A stretch of DNA of 33,635 bases from a virus. This document shows positions 18,294-24,423 of this stretch, one piece after another. The translations under genes were made by a program, and so were the position numbers. The notes beneath the pieces were generated by a model. That model saw nothing but the letters and a program-made list of their open reading frames with translations, made no database searches and was not told where the DNA came from. How positions within the stretch are numbered: the first letter of the stretch is position 1; every line of letters begins with the position of its first letter. The stretch is taken from positions 1-33,635 of the IMG/VR virus record IMGVR_UViG_3300027791_000074; one strand, 5' to 3'.

Positions 18294-18337
18294 TGGAAAT
18301 TATAATTCTTACTTTCATTCTGCTAGTCTTGTTCTAA
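18293..18337 (+). CDS. Candidate 14-residue hydrophobic microprotein
   Basis: [14 protein letters not shown], entirely hydrophobic after the second residue, starting in the TAATG overlap with the DUF932 stop and ending 6 nt before the terminator stem. Parallel to the 16-residue frame at 1001 in size, composition and overlap. Coding is uncertain at this length. Confidence 0.35.
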   Translation: MEIIILTFILLVLF

Positions 18338-18343
18338 AAATCA

Positions 18344-18376
18344 AAGTCTCACTCGAAAGGGTGGGACTTTTTTTTG
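18344..18376 (+). terminator. Strong intrinsic terminator
   Basis: AAGTCTCACTC (18344-18354) pairs with GGGTGGGACTT (18359-18369) over 11 bp with a GAAA tetraloop, followed by eight or more T. Confidence 0.93.
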
Positions 18377-18398
18377 TGCCTAAAAACCGGTAATAGTT

Positions 18399-18650
18399 GT
18401 ATCGAAAATTTTGATACAAAAAAAGTTTTGTAAGTCTAAATAGTGTATCGAAAATCCTAATACGTCCAGGCGACGTATAAAAAAATAGAAATATTTTTCA
18501 CGTAATAGTGTATCGGAAATCTTGATACAGATTTATCTGTATCGAAAATCGTAATACAAAAATAGAAATATTTTTCCCTAAATAACAATCCATTTTATAT
18601 TATAGAGCTTGGCTCTATAAAGGTTTTTACTGTATCGAGAATCTTGATAC
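18399..18650 (+). repeat. Hairpin array, second copy
   Basis: Units of the same type as at 16.7 kb: GTATC..GATAC (18399-18417), TACGTC/GACGTA, GTATC..GATACAGA..TCTGTATC, a TATAGAG/CTCTATA hairpin with loop CTTGG (18601-18617), and a last GTATC..GATAC (18632-18650). Links AAATAGAAATATTTTTC recur. Confidence 0.75.
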
Positions 18651-18659
18651 AATCACCGG

Positions 18660-18830
18660 TCCCATTAGCAAAACTGATTCTTAGTATTAGAAAATTTAAT
18701 AGCTTTTTTATTTGACAGCCCCGGATTTTTATGGTAGCCAAAAACCTTGGTACTAGCGCAGGGGTGGTAGTTCTCCCGAACGTTTGATCGCACCCTTAAC
18801 TATTACAATGATTACTTTTTTGTGCTTTGC
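18660..18830 (+). other. Degenerate paired element and possible small RNA
   Basis: CATTAG-CAAAA-CTGAT (18663-18678) and TATTAG-AAAAT-TTAATA (18685-18701) keep the 22-nt spacing of the paired element but have lost the right arms. TTGACA (18712-18717) follows. The sequence 18740-18800 can fold: CCAA/TTGG, and GGGTG/CACCC around an inner GTTC/GAAC hairpin, ending in a six-T run near 18815. No ORF. A promoter-driven RNA is possible but unproven. Confidence 0.35.
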
Positions 18831-18905
18831 AAGTTTTATTTTATTTTTTTTTATTTTTATTTCCGGGCCTGGACCTGGCGCTTATAAAAAAAAAGATTAA
18901 TTTAT

Positions 18906-18957
18906 TTGACATGCCATTATAATTCTATTCTATTTTAGAGCATAGCACCTCTGCTAT
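18906..18957 (+). promoter_or_regulatory. Promoter and hairpin-capped leader
   Basis: TTGACA (18906-18911), a 16-bp spacer and TTCTAT (18928-18933), start near 18940. The leader begins with ATAGCA/TGCTAT (18942-18947 with 18952-18957, 4-nt loop). AAAAAAAAGATTAATTTAT upstream of the -35 is repeated before the promoter at 19663 and may act as an UP element. Confidence 0.6.
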
Positions 18958-18999
18958 TTTCAATTCAAAGGTCGCGATCTCCTCAATCGCCTTTCAACT

Positions 19000-19365
19000 A
19001 TGTCATTCACCTACGATCACCTAATCAGCACCTTCGGAGAAAACAGCTTCGAAGGACAGGACGTTTCAATCGACATCTCCTTAAAAGAGTATGGTCTCGC
19101 ATGGCAAGTCCTTGGAAGTAAAACGAAGTTCGTTTATGGCGTCGAATGGGACGGTTCCAAGGGCGAGTTCAAGTCCTTTGATCACTCCTTCTTAGATAGC
19201 GATATCGATGTCTTATCAGACTTCGATTGGGCGGACTTCGATGCCATCTACTCATACACTGGTCTAAGTGCAGATCAGTGGAAGGAGCTTTCAGTTCCAC
19301 AAAAGATCACTGACCTAGTATCATACTACGGTCGAGAAAACATCTTTGGCATGGCAAGCGTGTAA
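19000..19365 (+). CDS. Acidic hypothetical protein
   Basis: 121 residues, not recognised. Acidic and aromatic: VYGVEWDGSKGEFKSFDHSFLDSDIDVLSDFDWADFDAIYSYTG, then a helical end with VPQKITDLVSYYGRENIFG. No catalytic motif. One-gene unit with its own hairpin-capped leader and terminator. Third-position C and G are frequent, as in the other genes of this block. Confidence 0.7.
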   Translation: MSFTYDHLISTFGENSFEGQDVSIDISLKEYGLAWQVLGSKTKFVYGVEWDGSKGEFKSFDHSFLDSDIDVLSDFDWADFDAIYSYTGLSADQWKELSVPQKITDLVSYYGRENIFGMASV

Positions 19366-19376
19366 GTTGAAAATAG

Positions 19377-19412
19377 CGTGATCGGACTTTATATCTGATC
19401 ACGTTTTTTTTT
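19377..19412 (+). terminator. Strong intrinsic terminator
   Basis: CGTGATC (19377-19383) pairs with GATCACG (19397-19403), with further GA/TC pairing inside, followed by nine T. Confidence 0.9.
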
Positions 19413-19423
19413 ATTTAAATAGT

Positions 19424-19562
19424 GTATCCAGGTTTATGATACAAAAAAAGTTTTTGTGATCTAAATATTGTATCTGGATTTATGATACGGCCAGGCCGTA
19501 TAAAATAGAAATATTTTTCCCCAAATATTGTATCAGAATTTCTGATACAGCTTGGCTGTATC
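19424..19562 (+). repeat. Hairpin array, third copy
   Basis: GTATC..GATAC units at 19424 and 19470. The second is extended by TACGGC/GCCGTA (a near-perfect palindrome with loop CAG). A last unit GTATCAG..CTGATACAG-CTTGG-CTGTATC ends at 19562 and is almost identical to the one at 14910. Links AAATAGAAATATTTTTC recur. The rest of 19563-19662 shows only weak stems. Confidence 0.75.
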
Positions 19563-19662
19563 ATAGTGACTTGTATCGACCTGGTGCTACCGGTGATCAG
19601 ACGTTCACTGCTATGTTAAGATTCGGCTATGATGGCCACCGAAAAAAAAGATTAATTTTTAT

Positions 19663-19717
19663 TTGACACCCTATCTGACTGCACTACCTTCTCTTATGTC
19701 GGGGAGCAATTCAGCTC
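19663..19717 (+). promoter_or_regulatory. Promoter and hairpin-capped leader
   Basis: TTGACA (19663-19668), a 16-bp spacer and TACCTT (19685-19690), start near 19697. The leader begins with GAGC/GCTC (19704-19707 with 19714-19717). AAAAAAAAGATTAATTTTT lies upstream, as at 18890. Confidence 0.6.
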
Positions 19718-19739
19718 AAACAACTCGACCTTATACACC

Positions 19740-20069
19740 ATGACTAAAGCAATACTATTAGACCCGCAAACATCCACCATCTCAGAGACTGAGGTCGATG
19801 GCTTCGAAGACATCCAACGCAAGATTGGTTGCCGTTGTTTCACATGCGTTCGCTTCCCAGATGGCAAGCACGTAGCCTACGTCGATGACGAAGGTCTTAT
19901 CAATGGCACCGAGTATGGCACGGTGTTCTCAGATGACATCTACCCAGAGCCTCTCGCAGGTCGTGTTCTCATCCTAGGAGATGACGGAGCAGGTGGAGAT
20001 GCAGACTGCGAGCTGACTGGCGCAGACATTAAGAAGATGGTGAAAGGCACCGTTCAGTTTCAGCACTAG
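19740..20069 (+). CDS. DUF3846 family protein
   Basis: 109 residues. DUF3846 pattern: an opening AILLDPQTSTISETEVDGFEDIQRKIGC, then FPDGKHVAYVDDEGLINGTEYG, and EPLAGRVLILGDDGAGGDADCEL. The family is common on phages and plasmids and of unknown function. The spacing of the DDEG turn and the GDD...D end is typical. Expressed alone between its hairpin-capped leader and a G/C-rich terminator. Confidence 0.85.
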   Translation: MTKAILLDPQTSTISETEVDGFEDIQRKIGCRCFTCVRFPDGKHVAYVDDEGLINGTEYGTVFSDDIYPEPLAGRVLILGDDGAGGDADCELTGADIKKMVKGTVQFQH

Positions 20070-20079
20070 TCATGCTTTG

Positions 20080-20115
20080 GGGGAGTCGGCAAACAGTCGG
20101 CTTCCCCTTTTTTTT
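20080..20115 (+). terminator. Intrinsic terminator
   Basis: GGGGAG (20080-20085) pairs with CTTCCCC (20101-20107), with GTCGGC direct repeats in the loop, followed by eight T. Confidence 0.85.
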
Positions 20116-20123
20116 CTTGGCCT

Positions 20124-20237
20124 AAATAAGAGTTTTTAATAAGATAAATAAAAGTTTTAATAAGCTAAATAAAAGTTTTAAATAACATAAATAAATGTGC
20201 GGCCTGGGTCTGCATGCACAGATGGACCGGGCTTTTT
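20124..20237 (+). repeat. CTAAATAA tract followed by a terminator-like hairpin
   Basis: Four CTAAATAA or ATAAATAA copies at about 22-nt intervals with TTTTAATAA between (20124-20195). Then GCCTGG (20202-20207) pairs with CCGGGC (20227-20232) and TCTG with CAGA inside, followed by TTTTT. It would end transcripts that passed the first terminator, or those of an unseen RNA. Confidence 0.45.
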
Positions 20238-20271
20238 CGCGTGTAGTGGGTTTTCCGATACACTTCGCGGG

Positions 20272-20319
20272 TATTAGCCGGTCTTATGCTGGACGGGCTT
20301 CGTATTAGATTTGCTTATA
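20272..20319 (+). repeat. Paired YATTAG-N5-CTTATR element, copy D
   Basis: TATTAG-CCGGT-CTTATG (20272-20288) and TATTAG-ATTTG-CTTATA (20303-20319), 31 nt apart. The second stem extends by CG/CG to 8 bp. The first loop CCGGT is identical to that of copy C. The rest of 20238-20370 has no gene. Confidence 0.7.
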
Positions 20320-20370
20320 CGGGGTAAAGTAGTGAACAGGTGAACACCGAAAAAAAACTAATCTTTTTTC

Positions 20371-20421
20371 TTGTGGTATGCGGAAAACTAGTCATTCTTT
20401 TGATCATACCAATTAAGGTAT
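20371..20421 (+). promoter_or_regulatory. Promoter and hairpin-capped leader
   Basis: TTGTGG (20371-20376, weak -35), a 16-bp spacer and CATTCT (20393-20398, the same -10 as at 15109). The predicted start near 20405 is followed by ATACC/GGTAT (20406-20410 with 20417-20421). AACCACATCATATAA then leads to the ATG at 20441. Confidence 0.55.
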
Positions 20422-20440
20422 ATTAAACCACATCATATAA

Positions 20441-20878
20441 ATGAAAAAAATCGAAGCACTACAAAACCTACGCAAGGGCACTTTCGCCATTGCTCGAATC
20501 GTCTCAACTAAAAAGCCACTTAAGGCATTTGCTCAGCACGACATTAAAAAAGTTGTCTTGGCAACTGTTCGCACTGGAGTTGAGTTCAAGAATCTTGCAG
20601 TCAATGCGGATCGTCAAACTGGATCGCTTCCTTGGGGCGAGTGGGAAACATACCCATACGCTATAACTCATAAAGGCAATCGTTACATTCGCCTTTACCT
20701 TGGCAACTCAATGAAGGTTCTTTACTTCGTGGACGGAGTGAAAGTTGCAAGCCAAGTTGCAAAAGCAATGCTTCCTAAGAATAACTCAACTGGCAAGCCA
20801 AGTTGCATCACAGTTAAAGAAGGCGGACTTGTCAGCATAAAGCAAAACGGAAAGGAGTTGCTAAATGGAAACTCTTAA
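20441..20878 (+). CDS. Conserved phage protein (LPWGEW family)
   Basis: 145 residues. RKGTFAIARIVSTKKPLKA, a GVEFKNLAVNADRQ, SLPWGEWETYPYAITHKGNRYIRLYLGNS block near residues 60-92, and a C-terminal VSIKQNGKEL. The same order is seen in phage proteins annotated hypothetical. Basic and beta-rich, so nucleic-acid binding is possible but unproven. The next gene starts inside its end. Confidence 0.7.
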   Translation: MKKIEALQNLRKGTFAIARIVSTKKPLKAFAQHDIKKVVLATVRTGVEFKNLAVNADRQTGSLPWGEWETYPYAITHKGNRYIRLYLGNSMKVLYFVDGVKVASQVAKAMLPKNNSTGKPSCITVKEGGLVSIKQNGKELLNGNS

Positions 20879-21011
20879 GGCAGTAATCGGTGGAGGGCTT
20901 TTAGCCCTCTGCCTTTTCCTTACTTTTGTCGTTGCCGAAAAGCGTGAAGAAAACCGGCACGAGTTGGAAAAGAAAAATTGGATCGAGCAAGGATTTGAGA
21001 TTAGCGAATAG
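20865..21011 (+). CDS. Small membrane protein with a Shine-Dalgarno site
   Basis: 48 residues: one transmembrane helix (about 4-24, LKAVIGGGLLALCLFLTFVVA) and a charged cytoplasmic tail (EKREENRHELEKKNW). It overlaps the previous gene by 14 nt. AAAGGAG (20851-20857) lies 7 nt before the ATG, a classical spacing that is rare in this window. Function unknown. Confidence 0.7.
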   Translation: METLKAVIGGGLLALCLFLTFVVAEKREENRHELEKKNWIEQGFEISE

Positions 21012-21040
21012 CTTGTATTAAAAAATCCACTACACGACAA

Positions 21041-21075
21041 GGGGAGTTGCCAAAAAAAGGTAGCTCCCCTTTTTT
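21041..21075 (+). terminator. Strong intrinsic terminator
   Basis: GGGGAGTTGCC (21041-21051) pairs with GGTAGCTCCCC (21059-21069) over 11 bp with two G-U pairs and an A7 loop, followed by six T. It ends the + strand block. 21076-21261 shows no gene, only a nine-C tract near 21186. Confidence 0.92.
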
Positions 21076-21261
21076 GAGAAAAAATACAGGTTGTCGCGTC
21101 ACATAATAAGTTGGGGGTACTCCACGTACTAGACCGAAAATTTAATTTTTCAATTTCTACCTTATCTATTGTTTATTCTTATTTACCCCCCCCCTTTATT
21201 ATAAAACTTGGTAATTTACAAAGGTCTGCTTATATAGGTTGGATTAAAAAAAATCGGGGGG

Positions 21262-21777
21262 CTATTTTGACTTTGAGGATTCTACCCATTGGATAAAGTC
21301 CCCTATGTCCTTTAGGTCTTTATATTCTATCTCATATCTTCCTTGATCATAGACAAAGTTGTTTGTTTTAGTGCCAGCTGGTTTTAGTTCAGCAATATTA
21401 AGGAATCTTTTCTTAGATATTATGCCAGCTATCCAAACTAGGCTAAAATCATTCATGACTCTACTGAATATGTAATAGTCTGTGGCGCGATTTACCTGTT
21501 CTTCATATAATGTGGCGCTATAATAACTTTGGGGCTTTGAATTGCAGCCCTGAGCCTTGGAATCAATCGTATTGTCCTGAAATGTAAAATCTACTTCCCA
21601 ACTATCTGAATATTCTAAAGGATATGCAGATTTTATGGCAGATTCTGCAAGGTAGCCAGTCATTCTTTGACGTTCATTGGTTCTATGGGTTCCATGATTG
21701 CCGAATTTATCAAAAAATTCTTTATTTCTTTCTTTTGCTTCTTTTAATATTTTTTCTGTTACTTTAATTTCTATCAT
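21262..21777 (-). CDS. PD-(D/E)XK nuclease-like protein
   Basis: 171 residues on the - strand. MTGYLAESAIKSAYP (E45) followed by SWEVDFTFQDNTIDSKAQG (D63, then D72-x-K74) has the order E, D, (D/E)-x-K of PD-(D/E)XK nucleases. YYSATLYEEQVNRATDYYIFSRV and LVWIAGIISKKRF fit the following strand and helix of that fold. It could be a resolvase, repair or restriction-like enzyme. Activity is not proven from motifs this short. It is alone on this strand, convergent with the + strand terminator and divergent from the next gene. Confidence 0.65.
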   Translation of the reverse strand: MIEIKVTEKILKEAKERNKEFFDKFGNHGTHRTNERQRMTGYLAESAIKSAYPLEYSDSWEVDFTFQDNTIDSKAQGCNSKPQSYYSATLYEEQVNRATDYYIFSRVMNDFSLVWIAGIISKKRFLNIAELKPAGTKTNNFVYDQGRYEIEYKDLKDIGDFIQWVESSKSK

Positions 21778-21842
21778 AGTCTGAAGTTTGGCAATAATGT
21801 TTAATAATTGAATATTTTCTGTTTTTCTTTATAATATTATTA

Positions 21843-22403
21843 ATGGATGGATACATTTCTTATCTTCTTGATAAATACTCTACAATTTCTGACGAAATAA
21901 TTATTGAATGTCAAAATGAGATAACTGCAGAAGAAGTTTCTAACTTTTTGAGTATAGCACGAGAAGAAACAAAAGTCAAGGGTAAGAGGGAGGATATTTT
22001 TAATAAAGTAGTTCCAATTGAAAGATATGGTGAATATCATGCCTATCAAATGGAAAATTTGCTACCTATTATTATCAAGCCCGAAAAGGATGATAAATAC
22101 TTTGCGGCGATCTTAGATTTAGAGGGAAGTTTCAAATGGAACAAAAAAGATGATAAAATGTATCCTATCGCTGCATTTCGTAAAAAAAATATATTAGAAG
22201 ACCTGTGCAGCTTTTTAAAGAAAAATTATAAGGACGGCATTAACATTCAAGGTAAAGAATTGCTTTTTGTATTAGATCGTCTTAAAGATAGTCTTGTTGT
22301 GAGGAAGAAAGAAGCAGAACTAATGGTTGACTGTCTCATGGAGCCAGATAATCCATACTATGCAGAGGCACTCGAAAAATACACGAAAAGTAAAAAGAAG
22401 TAA
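21843..22403 (+). CDS. Hypothetical protein
   Basis: 186 residues, not recognised. A helical, acidic N-terminus (ISYLLDKYSTISDEIIIECQNEITAEEVSNFLSIAREE), then a middle with IIIKPEKDDKYFAAILDLEGSFKWNKKDDKMYPI and a basic tail ending KYTKSKKK. The middle is beta-like. It opens the + strand packaging block. Its upstream region is AT-rich (TATAATATTATTAATG) without a TTGACA promoter. Confidence 0.7.
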   Translation: MDGYISYLLDKYSTISDEIIIECQNEITAEEVSNFLSIAREETKVKGKREDIFNKVVPIERYGEYHAYQMENLLPIIIKPEKDDKYFAAILDLEGSFKWNKKDDKMYPIAAFRKKNILEDLCSFLKKNYKDGINIQGKELLFVLDRLKDSLVVRKKEAELMVDCLMEPDNPYYAEALEKYTKSKKK

Positions 22404-22444
22404 TAAATTAAATTAATAAGAAGGATATAACTGTAATAATAAGT

Positions 22445-23173
22445 ATGGCAAAAAAAAGCGCTGTTAAAAAACCTCAGGAGCTAAAAGAAGCTTCATTTGA
22501 TTTTAGTAAATATCATTTTGATATAGATCAAAAATTTAAATTAACTAAAAAACAATTAAAAATTTTAAAAACATGTCAGAACCCAGATACAAGAATGATT
22601 ATTTTGGATGGACCAGCAGGAGTGTCAAAAACTTATGTTGCAATGCTGATTGCTTTAGAGAAACTAAGGGATAAAAAAGTTAATGGTATAACTGCTTTAA
22701 GATCTTCTGTAATTTCAGCTGATTCTGAGATAGGATTCTTGGCTGGCACCATTGATGACAAAATGAAGTACTTTGCTAACCCGTTTGGTCAAAAATTAAA
22801 AGAATTGCTTAAAAACTCAGATGTAGAAGTTATTTCCAAAAAACTTTTGGATGTTTTACCAGTTTCGTTTTTACGAAGCTATTCTTTTACTAATGAATGT
22901 TTAATTCTTAGTGAGTCGCAGAACGTGATGAACGAATCACTCTTTTTGTGCGCTTCTAGGGCCGGTGAAGGATGTTTCGTGATTATGGAGGGTGATAGCC
23001 AGCATCAGAACGATCTTGGCAAAAAAAGCGGTTTTAAGAGATTCTGTGAAGTGTTCGATGATAAAGAATCTAGAGATAATGGAATTCATTATTTTAAATT
23101 TGGAGTTGAAGATATTGTTAGAAGCGAATTTGTAAAATATTTGATTACCAAGAGGATTAAAGAGAATATATAA
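22445..23173 (+). CDS. PhoH-family ATPase
   Basis: 242 residues. Core of the PhoH family: LTKKQLKIL (33-41), Walker A GPAGVSKT (56-63), GFLAGTIDDKMKYFANPF (97-114) and the closing GDSQHQND (183-190). The Walker B stretch reads LILSESQN (153-160) where family members normally have an Asp (ILDEAQN), so position 156 is Ser instead of Asp. PhoH is a predicted RNA-associated ATPase/helicase and is common in marine phages. Here it precedes the sigma factor. The start context GTAATAATAAGTATG resembles the one at 24414. Confidence 0.85.
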   Translation: MAKKSAVKKPQELKEASFDFSKYHFDIDQKFKLTKKQLKILKTCQNPDTRMIILDGPAGVSKTYVAMLIALEKLRDKKVNGITALRSSVISADSEIGFLAGTIDDKMKYFANPFGQKLKELLKNSDVEVISKKLLDVLPVSFLRSYSFTNECLILSESQNVMNESLFLCASRAGEGCFVIMEGDSQHQNDLGKKSGFKRFCEVFDDKESRDNGIHYFKFGVEDIVRSEFVKYLITKRIKENI

Positions 23174-23281
23174 TTTTCTTTGATTTTTATAAAGAAAGTA
23201 ATCAAATATATAGAAATATAATATTTTTTTATAATACTTTTTCATTATTATCTTATTTAGTGTAATAATAAAGACTTTTAG

Positions 23282-23309
23282 TTGAAATTATTAATAAATT
23301 CTATATTAT
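23282..23309 (+). promoter_or_regulatory. Promoter of the zinc-ribbon and sigma genes
   Basis: TTGAAA (23282-23287), a 16-bp spacer and TATTAT (23304-23309). The leader to 23357 is A-rich and ends AATAAATTATG. It is the only TTGACA-like promoter noticed in the packaging block. Confidence 0.5.
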
Positions 23310-23357
23310 ACTTTCTATAAGGCTTCGTAAACAAAAACCCTTTAAAAAAAATAAATT

Positions 23358-23690
23358 ATGAAATATTGCATGGAATGTGGAAGTAAAGTTGAATCTTCAG
23401 GAGGTAGAATGCCTAAGTTTTGCATGGATTGTGGAGAGTCTTTGGATGGAGAGTCGAAATCTACTAATAGTGAAGCAAAAAATATTACCGCATCTAGTTC
23501 TGTTAAGCCAGATGATATTTTTCAAATTGAAGGTTCTGGTCAAGACCCAGAATCTTCTGTGTTTACCTTCGAGAAGGTATTGGGATCCAAAGAACACAAA
23601 ACCAGTTTAAATAGACCTAAAGGTTCTAAAGATATAAAAGACTTAAAAAGTCGGCTAAGAAATAGAGACTCTATAGACGCCAACCAATAA
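23358..23690 (+). CDS. Zinc-ribbon protein
   Basis: 110 residues. The N-terminus holds C4-x2-C7 and C22-x2-C25 (YCMECGSK and FCMDCGES), a zinc ribbon of the DZR or zf-ribbon type. The rest is low-complexity, Ser/Glu-rich, with a basic C-terminus (KDIKDLKSRLRNRDS). The stop overlaps the ATG of the sigma factor (TAATG), so the two are made together. It could be a partner of the sigma factor in transcription, by context. Confidence 0.75.
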   Translation: MKYCMECGSKVESSGGRMPKFCMDCGESLDGESKSTNSEAKNITASSSVKPDDIFQIEGSGQDPESSVFTFEKVLGSKEHKTSLNRPKGSKDIKDLKSRLRNRDSIDANQ

Positions 23691-24385
23691 TGTCCATATC
23701 TTTTGAACAACTTGAGCCAATTATCGATCTGATATTGGAGAAAAATCGTTCTAGGTGGAAACTTGGTGCGGTTAAGCATTTTGACTTTGATGACCTGAAA
23801 CAAGAGGTTAAAGTCCATGTTTATAATAAGCTTCATATGTGGAATAGGAAAAGGCCTTTCGAGCCTTGGGTGAGTCAGGTGATTCATAATCAAATACAAA
23901 ATAAGAAAAGAAATTTATGGAGAAATCATGAAAAGCCGTGTTCTGGATGTTACTTTAATAAAGGGATGGGGAATTGTTCCTTTACTAATTCTGGCGACCA
24001 ATGTTCTGAATGTCCAGAATTCTCTCACTGGGAAAAGAAGAAGAAAAACGCTTATGAGCTAAAGACAGCTATTTCCGTAGAAAATGAGGGTGGCGAAATA
24101 CCCTATGGTTCTCCAATAGAAATAGATCATGAAGAATTTTTAAAAAGATTAGATTTTATTTTAAAGAGCGACTTACAAAAAGATCATCTTGATTTAGTAA
24201 CTTACAATATATTTAGATTAACTTGGATTGAAAAATTATCTGACAAAGAAATCGCCAAAAAAATGGGCTACAAAACTAATGAAGAAAATAGAGGAGCAGG
24301 CTATAGAAGTTTGGCCAGCCACAGAAAGATCGTTCATAATAGGGCAAAAGAAATATTAGAAAAAGAAGATTATAATTTTATTTAA
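23690..24385 (+). CDS. Phage RNA polymerase sigma factor with zinc-binding insertion
   Basis: 231 residues. Region 2 is residues 20-80 (HFDFDDLKQEVKVHVYNKLH, PFEPWVSQVIHNQIQNKKRN). Region 4 is a helix-turn-helix at about 165-195 (TYNIFRLTWIEKLSDKEIAKKMG). Between them a Cys cluster (C84, C87, C96, C105, C108) is likely a zinc-binding linker. It would direct RNA polymerase to phage promoters and so control late genes. A conventional sigma has no such insertion, although phage sigmas of this type exist. Coupled by TAATG to the zinc-ribbon gene. Confidence 0.82.
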   Translation: MSISFEQLEPIIDLILEKNRSRWKLGAVKHFDFDDLKQEVKVHVYNKLHMWNRKRPFEPWVSQVIHNQIQNKKRNLWRNHEKPCSGCYFNKGMGNCSFTNSGDQCSECPEFSHWEKKKKNAYELKTAISVENEGGEIPYGSPIEIDHEEFLKRLDFILKSDLQKDHLDLVTYNIFRLTWIEKLSDKEIAKKMGYKTNEENRGAGYRSLASHRKIVHNRAKEILEKEDYNFI

Positions 24386-24423
24386 TTGATTATTAAATAT
24401 TTACGAAATCTTTAGTAATAAAT

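Noticed and set aside
21111-21296. 61-residue + strand ORF after the terminator at 21075
   Set aside because: TTG start without any initiation signal, translates a C tract, and overlaps the end of the convergent nuclease-like gene.
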